Shown here: positions 45,464 through 58,341 of the stretch, piece by piece
Numbering within the stretch: position 1 is the stretch's first letter
Layout of the letters: each line of letters begins with the position of its first letter
From: Owenia fusiformis
Taxonomy: Eukaryota; Annelida; Polychaeta; Sabellida; Oweniidae
Reading direction: 5' to 3'
Assembly (NCBI GenBank): GCA_903813345.2
Contig: CAIIXF020000006.1
Span: 20,903,936 to 20,967,935, forward strand
DNA length: 64,000 nucleotides
Notes under the pieces: model-generated
Seen by the model: only the letters and a program-made list of their open reading frames with translations
What the model was told of the DNA's origin: nothing
Database searches by the model: none
Program-made: the position numbers and the translations under genes

Positions 45464-48400
45464 CTAGCTTTTCTTGACCATTTGTTTTAGTTCTTTGTTT
45501 ATTTCTTCAAAAACCTTCGCCATTTTGTCTCTAGTTGTTTCAGCTAGCTCAGTCACATTTTCTGCTGTCATTCCTACAGTAGGTATAGGATCAAGAGCCT
45601 GTACAATTACTTTTCCTGAAATATAAGAGGAACGGTTCAATAAAAAAACAGTTCAGGGTTGAAGTCACATTTATAGGGTCAAGGTCGCATTTACATGTAT
45701 AGGTCACATTCATAGGGAAAATCAATTATTGTATTTACAGTATGGCTACCCTACTGATAATCAATGGGTTTTAGGGTTACCTATTGGAGTTAATGACTGG
45801 GTAGTATTACATTACTTTTTTCAATCATTTTCAATCTAGATTTATTCATCTAAAATATTGTTTTAAAAATTGGATTTAGCATTACCATCATCAAATCTTT
45901 TTGGCTTTTTACTGCAAAATAGTTCGTAGGATGATATCACAAGTGGCACAATAGGAATCTGAAACAGGAAAAAACATTAATCATCTATTTTAAGTTTTCC
46001 TTTATCTTACCAGATATTTGGGGGATTATTTCCCCATTACTATCTGTGAAAACCTCAGATGAGTAAACTGGCCAAAGATTGGTAGGCACTTAAAATTTGT
46101 GGTCACTTAGAGGCCTGGGCTTAGTGGATACTGATTTCCATTGTTTCTGTAAGGAGAAAACTATTGAATGAATTAGAGAATAGTATAGTTTCCATATAGC
46201 TTTTGAAATCTCGCTAAATCTCGTTTTTCGTGAGATTTTAAGAGATTTGCATATTTAACCTCTAATGACTTACATTACCTTCTTTTAAATGGCATATTTG
46301 AATTCAGTGAAATGTTTTCTCCTAGAATAGCTTTGATTTGCACAGTTATGTAATTTGAATAATTTTATATGACAATTTAAAAAAACTTGGGCCAAATCTC
46401 CATAGATGCAATGCTAAAAATCTTTAAAACCCTGGATTATTTGTATGTCAACCAACATTTGCACGTTTAATCACAACATGTTCATAAACAGGGTCATCAT
46501 GTGGTATATCATCCAAGTTTTATACAGATTCAAGTAACACTATTTGATAAATCATGAAATTAAGCCACTTTTCCAAGATTTTAGCATGTAAGTGAAGGGA
46601 ACTCTAGCCCAAGTTAAAAGCTGAATAAAAGATGGCAGCACTAGATTCCATTGCTTTTTCTGCTATTTAGAAACTATCCTATTAGCGATGGAGGAGATTT
46701 TACTTTTATTCGGATGTTAGCATTCAAATTATTTGAATAAATAAATCAATTTAAGATGGATAAGATGGTACCGATGACACATAATGTAAAATAATTTATC
46801 CTACCTGGGCTTGAACTGCTAAGTGGAATCCCCCCTTTTTAAAGGGCAACATTTCCCCAGCATGCCTAGTCCCCTCTGGGAATATAAGGAGTTTTATCTG
46901 GAGAAATATAAACTCGTCAATATGTACATCTATTTGTATTATTGTGGGCATGGGCTCTATCCCATGTTGTGGGGTATTGAACTCTTATATTAGCTTATTT
47001 ACAATGAATTTCAGTTAATGTTGTGTACATACATGTTGTGTAAATGATATAATATAACATTAACATGATAAAAGTCACCACCTAGTTGTTCACAATATTA
47101 TGAGTTCAATCTTAGTCAGATTTGAACTACTGAGAACTAGTAGTTGCTTTTGAAAAAAAGAATTGGTCAATTTGAAGCAAGTTGAAAAAAGACCTTATTG
47201 ACTTTGAGAAGGTCACTGAAGGTCTAATCGTTTTTGACCTTGTGAATGTCATTGAAGGTCAAAGTGAATTGTGAATTGTAGATTTTGAAAAAAATTAGTC
47301 AATTTGAAGCAAGTAGAAAAAAGGCCTTTTTGACCTTTTTTGACCTTGAGAGGGTCATTGAAGGTCACATCTCAAATCTTAAGTCAGATTTGAACTTCTG
47401 ATAACTTGTAAATAATTTTGAAAAACAATTTGGTCGATTTGGAGCAAGAAAAAAGACCATTTTGACCTTTTTCGACCTTGAAAAGGTAGTCAAATAGATA
47501 GTCATATAGTCAGATTTGAATTTCTGAAAACTTGCAGATGATTTTGAAAAAAATTGAAGTCAGTCTAAACAGTATTTGCTAAGTTATTGGAAGTTGTAAG
47601 AGTTTGTTACAAATGTCGATCGCCAACTACAAACCACCAACCGCCAACCATAAACCGCTGTAAAAAAACGGAGACCATAACAATATTTCACCACTTTTTG
47701 GTGGTGACATTAAAACAGTTCAATACATTTAAAAACCCTTCAGTATGACTGAGGTAACAATATAATTACAATACGTATACATTATACAATACAGTGAATG
47801 CACTCTTACTTACATTTTCATTTGTAATTTTTCTAACAGTTTTTGTCATTGTATCCCTGGCTTTTTCAGGATTTAAACGGTCAATAAATATTAATCCGCT
47901 GAGCCAACTGCCTAATCCAAATGGCCCTGCCCAAATCAGTTCCTTCTTCGCTAATGTGGAGCAACGCTTTGGATATACCTCCATTAGGGCTGAAAACAAA
48001 ACAACATTTTTTAGGTGATCATCATTACTCAGTTCTATTGCAATGGTAGCTCTAAACTATTGACTAAAGGTATTCGAAGGGATATCCAGAATCCAAATAT
48101 AGGCTAGACAAACTTAATTGGACGAGGCAAAATCTATATTATACTATAATTCATGGGACATACTTTTCACAGTCTAATTCAAAATATTTCAAAAATTAAT
48201 GACTGTGAGGCAATGTTATTGCCTGCCTCATAGATAGTTATCTGTATGTGCATGTATCGGCCAGTTGTCATGTGCACTAATGTTTTTTCAATGGGATAAT
48301 GTCTAAACACAATTTCAGAAAAACTAAACTAATTTTATAATGGTTTAATCCTTCCCTCCCTCATATAACAACATTTGAAAAGTTGATTTGCTGTTCAATT

Positions 48401-49733
48401 AAATTTAACATTCAATTCAAGGAGTGTCAATCATACTTCAAGGAAATATAAGAGGGAATTACAATTATTAAATGAAATGTTTTTTATTCTTATTTATTTT
48501 TTTGGACACTATACTTTTGTGAGTTCAATTCCTTTTATTCGAGCATTCAATTAATGAATGTTGAAGAAATAATGGGCATCAACTGGGGAATTTTATCAAA
48601 GACAAGCATTGTGTATGCAGACATGAACTAGATATAGTATATCCCCGAGTATATCGTCAATCATTTTAAAACACCCATTGTATACAGTACATATGATGTT
48701 ATATTCAGTTTAATTGACTCCCGCTGTACATTTTCAAAGTTTCATACTCACTTATTAGGTCCAGAGAACTTTGATGGTTGCATACTATAATACAGGGTGA
48801 ATGCTTGTTCATCTTTTCAACATCCCTCTTGATGATCTCCCATCCAAAACATTTCCGTAAGCAAAATGCAAAGAATTTTGAGATGTTACTGAAAATAAAC
48901 AATAGTGTTCTTACAACATGGCCATTATATATAACAATATATAAGAATAATAAAAGTTCAAAGGTCCTTTAAATCAGATCATGGAAAGATGTCTCGTCAC
49001 CCACCTTGGGAATTGATTCTAAGGAAATAATTATTAATTTATTCATAAATCATGATTAATGGTACTTAATATGGATTGAAAATCATCTCTAGCCCTCTCA
49101 ATGTGGGAACAACTGATGCCCTTATTCTCAGAGAAGTTATTTGTGTTACTTAGTCATATCATATGTCAATACCCGTGTGTCAATATAAGGCTCCAATTAA
49201 TAATACGAATATAAGAATACATAAACTTCGACCACTATATTAGATTCATACAAAGTTCAAGTACACAGGCACTTTACATGAGTGCTCTTGCCTTGATTTT
49301 AAGGGAGTGCTACTGCTGTATTCACCCCCCCCCCTCTACCACAATTCAAATTTTCTCAGTCGTGCGTCAAATAAGCATTATGATTCTGCATTGTAAACTT
49401 TAGTTAATTGAGTTTAGTAACCAAAAAATAACATGAATTGTAAATAACTTGTATAGCCATTAGCTGGCAGTGAATGAATCATGAACAGGATGAAAACTTT
49501 ACTCACTCCATGTTACTCGAGTTTGTAGGTCTCAGTGCAGCGTATGGGATAGCTACGGCAGACATTAACATCACCAAACAATAGTACAACAAGAACTTTA
49601 CATTGTATTTGATTGTACTACTCAATTGCATAGCAATTGGTATTACTAATAGCAAACCAATGAAGGCCCAAAACACAAAGTCCAACGCCATTTTTGTTTT
49701 GACTTCCGACTGAATGGAGGTACTTAACGACAT
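45464..49733 (-). CDS. AGPAT: 1-acyl-sn-glycerol-3-phosphate acyltransferase (6 exons, complete)
   Basis: Converts lysophosphatidic acid to phosphatidic acid in the ER membrane using acyl-CoA. Exons on the minus strand: 49733-49507, 48888-48752, 47989-47814, 46897-46805, 45958-45886, 45615-45464. All have GT-AG sites with matching phase, giving 285 aa, the usual length of AGPAT1/2. Two N-terminal membrane segments (about 16-38 and 45-67). Motif I NHQSSLD (113-119) holds the catalytic His114 and Asp119. Motif II is GLIFIDR (153-159). Motif III is FPEGTR (186-191). Motif IV is IPIVPLV (212-218). All catalytic motifs are intact. Which paralogue (AGPAT1 or AGPAT2 type) cannot be decided by eye. 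An earlier in-frame ATG at residue 15 could also serve as start. Head-to-head with the C11orf98-like gene. Confidence 0.93.
47150..47540. repeat. Degenerate tandem repeat in AGPAT intron
   Basis: About three copies of a unit of roughly 120-130 bp repeat GTCAATTTGAAGCAAG, TTTTTGACCTTTT and GACCTTGAGAGGGTCA, with GAAGGTCA words. Non-coding. Similar GACCTT-rich repeats are common in invertebrate genomes. Confidence 0.6.
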
Positions 49734-50001
49734 ATTTCTTACACTTAAATTTAGTATTAAAATTATTTAAATCATATGATAGAGTGGTCAGTTGTACTTA
49801 GATTATCTCAGCAATCCTTGATATATTTTTCACCTTTCAAATTATGAGAAATCGTAACTTATATTAATGAATTGTCGTAAAAACGACGTCTTATTCATTT
49901 CTGGCAGAGTGCATGTGTGGTCGAAATATTTTTGATTTATAATTTATTTCGTATATATTAAACAAGTTACAGGTTGCAGTAGCCAATAAAGTACATTCAC
50001 A
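49734..50001. promoter_or_regulatory. Bidirectional promoter region, AGPAT / C11orf98-like
   Basis: Only 268 bp separate the start codons of two divergently transcribed, complete genes, so both 5' untranslated regions and promoters must share or overlap this stretch, unless untranslated exons lie farther out. I see no clear TATA box in either direction. Function is inferred from the arrangement. Confidence 0.5.
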
Positions 50002-53000
50002 ATGGGGATGTTTAGCATGATGTCAAATAAAAAGAAAACTGTAAGTGTAAATATAGTAAGGTAGCGGAGATATCTAAAATTAAACTGAAAATCACCCACT
50101 TCCGGGTTTGTTTTCTCATTTTACATTATGTTACAGTTTTGTAAGATCTATGATTTATGGTTTACACATTGATCTCAATCTCAGGTTCATCATAAATCGT
50201 GTATATTCAAGAGAGAAATACCGTCATGATTTTATCAAAGTTGTAAATTCCAGGTTAGTATATGTATCAGTGTGGTTGGTCTTATTGATTCAACTATCAT
50301 TGGCTTTCAAGAGCCTATGGAAAGGGGGTTTTGTCACGTAATCACGTCAGGTGGTAATATGTTTTCACGTCGCACGTCACTAATTACTTTCACGTTTCAC
50401 ATCCTTGATCATCAAAATATTACATTCACATTTCACGAAGATCAAATATCATTACATTCGCGTTTCACAGGCTTTAAATAAATCGCTAAACCGTCCAATG
50501 GCGAAATTATACTTTTGATGTATAATGTTTGGGGATTTCACAGCGGTAATGGAAGATGTCCAACTGGCAATATTCAACACTTATGTAAAAACGAAGTTAA
50601 TTTCATCTTTGTATTCGCCGGATTGGCTTGCTATTGGTTGAATTTCTACTAAGTCGTTATTCTCGACCAATCAAAATAGAAGAAAAGAAATTGAAATATT
50701 AATATCCCGATGGTATTACACCTCTCTTATGTTAATCTTTGTCGCGTTTTGTAACTGGTGTTCTAATTGGCTAAAAACAGAAAAGTTTAGAAATAGGAAC
50801 TAATTACATTTGAGTTTACAAAGTCGACAAATAAAATGTATCACATAAACGAACGTAGGATCAAATGTATTCTCGCCGAACAAAGTTTAATTTATTCTGA
50901 AAACGTAGCACGAAATAACGAGACTGAATGGTATCACGGAGGTCTCATGATTCAGAATACGATGCATGAGGCAATGTTTATTGACTTCACGATGCACTGG
51001 GTTAACTTCATGAACATCTGCACGGGCCTGCAGGACTTGCATTTCACGTTTCTCGTTCGATCAAAATCCACTAAAACGCTGAACGCCCGAACCCTTTCCA
51101 TAGGCTCTTTCAAGAGAAAGCCCATGATTCAACATATCATTATCTGCCACTTTAAAATTAATGGTCAGCTTTAATTTTAATTGTAGAAACTTTCACGGAG
51201 CAATAACAAGATGAAACGTATGAAGCGTGCGCAACAGAAGATTCGTGAGGGTGTTGTAGAAGGAGAGATCGTTGATGCTGGTCTTATCACAGTGCATCAT
51301 CTGAGAAAGCGCAGGTAAATAATGTTTTGTAAGGTTTGAGGACAGATATGTATGCTGTGAAAGGATATATAGAGAATAGAGATTAATATATGGTAATGAG
51401 ACCAGAAACCACAGAGTTTGTTCGAGTCTGTGTCATAAAAGAGGTTAAAATAAGGCAAAACACCATTGTGCTATCAGGCAACTGGAACATTACACAAGCT
51501 GGTATTTATTTATATTGTCCAAACTGTAGATGTTGGACTACCTGTAGGTTTATCATGCACACAATCCCTGTCCTGTATTGCGGCACTGAACATTAAGAAG
51601 ATCTGGCAACAACTAATGAAGAATTCTTTCTTAATTAATAGAGATGAATCAATTCCATAATCAACTCTTACCCTTATCAGGTACAAACTTGAGTCATATC
51701 ATAATTGTTTAAATTCAATGAAAATGGTACATGTAGCAATGCAGTACTGATTTAACAACCAGATCCTACTGTTACTGCATTCCTGATGTCATGGTAGATC
51801 TTAATGCCTTTCAATGAATTTCAGGACCAACCCAAAGGCCAACATCCAACTGTCTGGCAAAAAGAAAAATAAGCTTAAGAAACAATTGTTGAGAATGCAG
51901 AAAGAGAAGAATGCAATGGAAATCACTGCAGAAGATACATCAGGTAAAAAAGACCTTGATGTGTCAGGAACTACAATCAAAAATTGAGATGAGAAAAACG
52001 AAAGATCAAATGTGACTGAGGCATAAATGAGGTGAAAGTGGAGGAATTTCAATATAAATAACTTTTGGCAACCCTGCATGCCCATTTAGAAATATTCAAA
52101 AACAATAAGGTACAAGAAGCCAATGTTGTCCATGTCCATGTTGCTAATTGTCCAACAAAGGGCTCCACAATAAGCTAACAATCACCTACATGGGTGACAT
52201 TACCTCCCTGTCATCTAAGATTCAATGAGATAAAATTCAAAACATAAAAATCTTAAATTTGATTTATGAGCTATAACCTTTAGCGAGTACTGTAGATTGG
52301 GTTAATTTGGCGCTACTTAATTTGGCGATTTTGCCATTTTTGGCATATTGGCGGCTATTTAATTTGGCGGATATGCAAAAAAAATTTAATTAACTTACGC
52401 GCCGCGCTGTTTGCGAATTGCCATGTAAATGGGCATGTTTGGCTATGTTCTTTTGAGGACCACTAGCGATATTCACCACGTTTGTACATTTTTGTGGGAT
52501 CATCCTTTACATTTTGCACCTCGATCGATGCTGCTACTTTACCATGCTTTTCCATTCTAGTTTTTCCCTGAGTATTAATGAGTGACGGACCAGTTCTGAG
52601 CCAGTTTATGAGAGACATTTTTTCATATTTTTGGAAAAAACTAAACCGGAAATGACCTAAATACACTGGACGAAATACCCTAGATAATTCCCGGGGATTC
52701 ATTCTAAATTTTGGCGAAGATTTATATTGGCGAATTTTTCAATTTCGCCAAATTCGCCAAATTAAAGCGGGCGCCAAATTAACCCAATCTACAGTATTAA
52801 TTTAAGCCAAAACCCCCCAAATCTAATTAAATATTTCTGAATGAACAAGTGAAATTTAATATTATTCTTTATTTCAGTTGCAGAATCAGAATCTACCGAG
52901 AGTAAAGCAAACACTAAACAAACTAAAAAGACGCCAGATGTCAGTACTGTCATAGCAACACAGAGTTTAACAAATTCAAAAAACAAAAAGTCAAAAAAGA

Positions 53001-53038
53001 CTAAAGCTAATCACGACAGCATGGAAGTAGATAGTTAA
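50002..53038 (+). CDS. C11orf98: C11orf98-like small basic protein (4 exons, complete)
   Basis: Exons 50002-50040, 51187-51314, 51825-51943 and 52878-53038, joined by GT-AG sites in matching phase, give 148 aa (human C11orf98 is about 120). The conserved core is spread over exons 2 and 3: VDAGLITVHHLRKR (human has VIDQGLITRHHLKKR) and TNPKANIQLSGKKKNKLKKQ, then an MQKEKNAMEI segment. The C-terminal tail is Lys/Ser/Thr-rich and ends MEVDS. The protein is very basic and low in complexity, fitting a nuclear or nucleolar location, but the family's molecular role is not established to my knowledge. Intron 1 holds an inverted-repeat element and intron 3 a TA-flanked MITE. Orthology rests on remembered family sequence. 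Confidence 0.85.
50311..51107. mobile_element. Non-autonomous element in C11orf98-like intron 1
   Basis: The ends GAGCCTATGGAAAGGG and CCCTTTCCATAGGCTC are perfect inverted copies. TTTCAA flanks both sides (50305-50310 and 51108-51113). The left part is rich in TCACGTTTCAC-type words. An open frame starting at 50836 (112 codons) runs through the right end of the element; I do not recognise it and it lacks transposase motifs. 797 bp. Confidence 0.7.
52290..52794. mobile_element. TA-flanked MITE in C11orf98-like intron 3
   Basis: Inverted ends of 24 bp (CTGTAGATTGGGTTAATTTG.. and its complement) are flanked by TA, so the termini resemble the Tc1/mariner superfamily. The subterminal parts repeat AATTTGGCG / CGCCAAATT many times, probable transposase-binding words. 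Non-coding, 505 bp. Part-copies are likely near 16740-16825 and 22135-22500. Confidence 0.8.
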
Positions 53039-53598
53039 CTCATCATATCTTTTTGGATTGTGGTTTAATAATGGAACAGACCTTTCCAGAAAATCTTGAT
53101 ATCTTTTGATGACCCAACAAAACTAGTCTCTGATGTCATACTTTGCTGTAAACAAAATTGAAAAACAGAAATTAGCAATAAGTTAAGCCTATATCTGCTC
53201 TAAACTGTAATAATAACATCAAAACCACTTGGATGACATGGTTTACTGGATTGGTCTATTGATCTTTAGTATAATCTTACATCAAATCTCAGGTCTGTAT
53301 TTCCCCTTTACGATACACCGATCTATGGTGGCTTTAGAAAAGGACATTTAGCAGGGGTTTCACTAGAATTTCTAAACACATGCTAAACATGAAAACTGGT
53401 AAAATTAAGGGTAATCATAAATGTAACATGGAAAAGTTGACAAGTCCCTAAAAACAAAAGCCAATTTTGTGAAAACAGCTGGTGAAAATCACCTGTTGCC
53501 CGCTGCAAATGAAACCCCTATTTTAGTAAGGACATCTTTAAATTTTATAAATGAATATGAATGACTGATTTACTCTGTTATCTGTCAATTGTGAAAGC

Positions 53599-53604
53599 AA
53601 TAAA
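53599..53604 (+). terminator. Candidate poly(A) signal of the C11orf98-like gene
   Basis: AATAAA lies 561 bp after the stop codon. It is the first canonical signal I see on this strand after the gene. Slightly beyond it, 53648-53682 is a perfect 11-bp inverted repeat TATGTCACCAC / GTGGTGACATA. Confidence 0.45.
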
Positions 53605-55289
53605 AGATGGCAGGAACTGCAGAACATACTGTATTTAAATTTACTTTTATGTCACCACCTGGCACCAAGAAGTGGTGACATATTGGTGTTCAACATTGTT
53701 GTCTATAACAATTGTTAAACTTTTCAGAATGCAATTTATGTCACCACCAGATATTGTGACTTATTGTTATAGTTTCCGAATTTTTGTGGACAGTGTTTGC
53801 CATCAAATTGTTACAATTTCCAATGACTTAACAAGTACTGTTAAGACTTTTTATACTGTAAACTTACAGTATATCAACATGTTATGAGTTCCAACACATT
53901 TGTGCCAATATCTGTTACTATGGCAACAAATAAGTGGACTTGTAACAATTTGTAACCATTTGCAATAATTGTGCACATGGGCTTATTTTTAACACATACA
54001 GACATAATATGACTTTTTGCCAGTTTCAGTGACCATGGCATTGAATATGCTGTATGTTACCATGGGAACAGATTATTTGTCTTAAAACACTTCTCACATT
54101 TCTTACATCTGTACATACTGTAACTTAAGAATGCATGGTCACATTGACTTGAAATGAGTTTGAAATGATTGTGTCATGTCAGTGCCTTGTTTAATCTGTC
54201 ATTGTAGTCTCCTTTTACACTCCTTGGCAACTTTTCACCATTTTTGAATTTTGAAATTTACAGTTGTATTGAAATCCCTATATTTTTATTTTTATTAACT
54301 GATAAATGTAATTTTGTCTTATTAGCTAGTTACAGTTTAAGTGTGAATTGTATTGAAACCAGTCATACAATTGTGGAAAATTAGAAGTATAACATAAACA
54401 TGACAAGAGAAATATTCTAGACATTCTTTTATTAGGATTCATCATTTAAGTTTTATATAATCTATTCGGGAAAAATCATTATTCATCAAGAGAGTTCTTC
54501 GACAGCTATAGAAGTATAGAAGTCAGCATTAACACAATTTAAAGTGAGGGTCTGAGTTTTTATTTAAATAAGTAGATATCCTCAAAGTCTGAATGATGTC
54601 TGGGCACCATTGTTCAGACATGGCTGATCTAGAATACATGTAGCACAGAGGAAATCCGAAAGAATACCACACATTTTTCTGTAAATTCTGAATGGTGAAA
54701 ATCTTGAACATTTTGTATTTTAATCGAAAAATAAAACGAATCATTGGTCAATCCTTAACGTTCAGGTAGGCATGGAAATCGAAATTGTGTGTCCACATGG
54801 TTAATCTGTTTCAGTAATCTTTGATCATTTAACAATGTTATAATTGGCTGTAACAATATAGTAGGATGGATAACTCTGTATTATATTTCTCTGACGAATA
54901 CTGACAAATCCAACATATGGTCTTTATCTGTGGTAATTTTATTTTCAAGGTCAAAAGATGCATCTTCCGGTCCGAATTTTTGCACATCACTTTTTACCAT
55001 CATTGAAACGTAGCACATGCTGAACTACAGGTAGATATAGTGAAGAAGTCACTCAGTCTGAACATCAATCCGAAAAATAACTCAAATGCTAGAGAACGGA
55101 TTTTCTTTGGCGGAAAAAGTGAAATCGGTGAATTGTCTAACGCAAAAAATCCAAGATAGCAGTCGCTTTAAAAATAGCGAGAATTTTTCACGAAAATCTA
55201 AGTTTTTTTTATTTCTCACAAAAGTAGTTAGTGTTATTATTGTTTGCAATTTTGTAGTTTATCCATAAAATATAACTATTTCACATATA

Positions 55290-55650
55290 TTCTGTGTTTT
55301 TCAGCATTACCCCTACGGGGCAGATATGGGGGATCGGGAAAATAGAATTTTCTTTAATTTTGAGATCTCTCTGAAGTAAAGTTTTATTTATATACTTTAA
55401 GGAAAGCCAATTTAGAGTAGATTGCAAATATTGTACTGTTTTTCTGAATCTGGTCTCAGAAAATTCAAAATTGCCGCCTAATGTGGGATTTCGTATTAAT
55501 TTACTTATCCCTTCAAAGTAATGCTATATTAATATATCATACTCAAATTCAAAGCATTTCAGAGTACATCACAATTATGCTATTGTTTTGTTTCTGATTT
55601 GTGCTCCAGGAAATTCAAAAAACCTACTACCTAATATAGATTTATGTCTT
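55290..55650. repeat. Reversed partial copy of the interspersed repeat family
   Basis: Read on the minus strand, it matches the inner part of 31915-32652 (ATTTTGAATTTTCTGAG.., TATACTTCAGAGAGATC.., then a CCCCATA..CCCC block), but lacks the simple-repeat end. Confidence 0.55.
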
Positions 55651-55703
55651 TCTTTTATTATCTGTGCACCATGGGCAGAATATTATGGAATATAGGGTAA
55701 ATA

Positions 55704-56679
55704 CAAGGGTGGTCAAAAAAAACGGCAACCCTAATTTTTCCTCATATCTTTGTCATTTTTGGAAATTTTGCCCTGATATTTGGCACACATGTACATCATT
55801 CAATTTCATACTAGACTGTGTTATTTCATGAAAATTGGACAGATAATCGCAATGTTACAGCACTTTAAACAAGATGCCCCAGTTCTCCAATATCGTGCTA
55901 TAGGCAAACCTGCACATGTTTTCCAAACCTGTCAGTGACATAACAGCATCCCTCAGCAACTATGGCCTGAATGACACATGTGATCTTTATTTTGAGGTAA
56001 ATGTCTTTCTGGTGTTATTACCCTACACTCTATCTTTTGGGTATCCCCACTGGTAAAGAATAAATGGGGCCATATCTGGACTATGGGGTGCCCATTCATT
56101 GTCTGTTGTACTGCTGATAATGTGGTCATTGAAGTGGTCCCGAAGCCAATATTGTGCATCATTTGGTGTATGGGGTATGGTTCTGTCTTGTTGGAACCAC
56201 TGTTGCTGCCTTTCAACCACCCTGGGTTCACCTAAAGTCCCCAAGAACTCCATGGGAATCATGGACTTTGACTTTGATGTTGACAGTTATTGCATATCTG
56301 TTAGCATCATCAAAGGTAAAGGACCCAATCTTCTGAGAACACACTAAACTGTGCATCTGTCTGTGTGAAAGTGCCTCTCCACTACTTCATAAAGTGCTTG
56401 GCTCCCCAAGAATACATAATTGTTACAGTTCACCAGTGCATCAAGTTGAAAATGGAGTTCATTTGGATAACAGACCAGCTCAGACAGCCCGAAAGTGGCC
56501 ATCTGGAATATGTTGCTTAAAATGCAGTAATATTGTGACTGTCAGTCCGATGGTCATGAAATATGGTAGGTTGGTAGGAAATTGAATGATGTACAAATGT
56601 GTAAAATATCAGGGAGTTATTCCTTAGAATGACAAAGATATTAGGAAAAACTAGGGTTGCCGTTTTTTTTACCACCCTG
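55704..56679 (-). mobile_element. Decayed Tc1/mariner-superfamily transposon
   Basis: Inverted ends share GGGTGGT, then an A-run and ACGGCAACCCTA, and are flanked by TA on both sides (55702-55703 and 56680-56681). The minus-strand interior encodes transposase remnants in two frames: WFQQDRTIPHTPNDAQYWLR, WAPHSPDMAP and QWGYPKDRV. These correspond to the second-Asp and third-acidic-residue regions of a mariner-like DDE transposase. At 976 bp, with frame breaks and no intact N-terminal half, it is inactive. Confidence 0.85.
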
Positions 56680-58341
56680 TATAATATTGTGACATAAACA
56701 GATTCATGAACATTGTATATGAACACATATACACTCCATTATCCAAACACTTTTTGTTTCTTGTCCCATTTGCCCTCATGTTGTCATTTCCATAACTTCA
56801 TTGTGTGGTCACATTCCAGTCTGATACTGAAAATGAAACCCTGCTTATGTCCCATTTCTGTAGATTTTAACCTTGAATCTGTTGGAATAAGACCTCGATC
56901 TAGGATCAAATATATGTCCATATTAAAAGGCAAGAAACTTGAAAACCTATCTTTGAGAGGTAGCATCAATTCTTTCTTCAAATTAAAATCAAATAAAATT
57001 CAAAATGAATCAATAAAACTACTCCCTTAACAGAGTTCTTACGAGGGACAAGTTCTTCCAAGTGTCACGATTCAACCGTGTATTCAAAATTCTGAACCAT
57101 GGACATGATGGACGTATACTCATAACTCACGTTTAGATATTCACAATTGTAGATTTTAATCCAGGACTAGAGGGAAGTCTAACTATAAGCCCTTGTGGGG
57201 GGGGACGTCACAGTTAATTGCTGCTTAACTAACAGGAGGGGTCGACTCCTCGCTCGCGTTGCAAATGAGATACACTGGCATGACATCAGGACCATATGAT
57301 TCAGAGTTTCAGGACTGGTTACATATTTCACACAAATTCGACATTCTGCCTTTTGTTCATTTGTTAAAAAATCGGTCTCACATTTACAAAAGAGATGAAA
57401 CGAAATAGAACGTGCTATGGAGCTCCCAGGCACGCGTGCAATTTACTCCCAGAAAGGACTCCATCGAGAATTTCTGGGAACGCAACTTATTGAATACAAT
57501 CGAATACTATTGAAGTTTATTTGGAACTCATTACTTTGTAAATAGTGTTTATAGTGAAAACAAATCCTAACAGAACGCTAGTAATGAGAGTATCACCTGT
57601 AAAATATAGTTCATTTTGACGGCTGTGCTTTTCACGGTTTCTATAAAAAATCATAAAGATTTTTTGCACTCATGTATTTGTTAATCAAGACTAATAAGAC
57701 CTCCAAACTTGTTCTCTAAAGCACTTAGGATTTTACCTTTACGACTCAAATAATGAAGGAACTGAATGGCAATCGTAGAATTTAATTTAGGGTAAATAGT
57801 TGTATTGTTAAATCTGCGCCTTGCTTTACACCTGGTGATATCCGCAATGCACAATTGATTAATATTGTAATCATATCAGAATTTATTTCATTTCACTTCA
57901 ATTATAACTTCCATTTGTATTGATGTAGAACTACGCTTTATAGCATGCTATGCAAACCAATATAAAGCAATGAGTTCCATTCAGTAAAGCTCATTAGAGA
58001 ACCCTGGTTCCATCGACCAGCATCATTTCGTCAGTTCTACAGCAATACATTTCGCAAATGGGGATATATTTTAGAACTTGTGAAAATACAATGCATAGCA
58101 GTAGTAACAAACTTTGAACGCCTAAACTAGGAGGATTCGTAAATGTAAAATCCAAAGTTAATCATTTATTTTTCAATAATACCGAGAAGATGATCATAGA
58201 CATGCGTGAGATGTCCCAGCGTTGGAGTTAGGTTATATAGTCATTGAGTACTTATCTACTCGCCGTTCTTCCTCTGGAACTTAGGATATATACATTTTGG
58301 GAACATTTGTCAGAAAACGTGTCCCTTTAACTTTACTGCAT

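Larger units (their letters stand above)
53039..58341. other. Spacer between C11orf98-like and LMO4-like genes
   Basis: No protein-coding gene recognised apart from transposase remnants. It contains the 3' untranslated region of the left gene, a reversed part of an interspersed repeat (55290-55650), a decayed mariner-type element (55704-56679), and the promoter and 5' untranslated region of the LMO4-like gene at the right end. Confidence 0.55.

Noticed and set aside
56713-57433. Frames of 84-105 codons right of the mariner-type element
   Set aside because: No similarity that I recognise, no splice context, and irregular composition.
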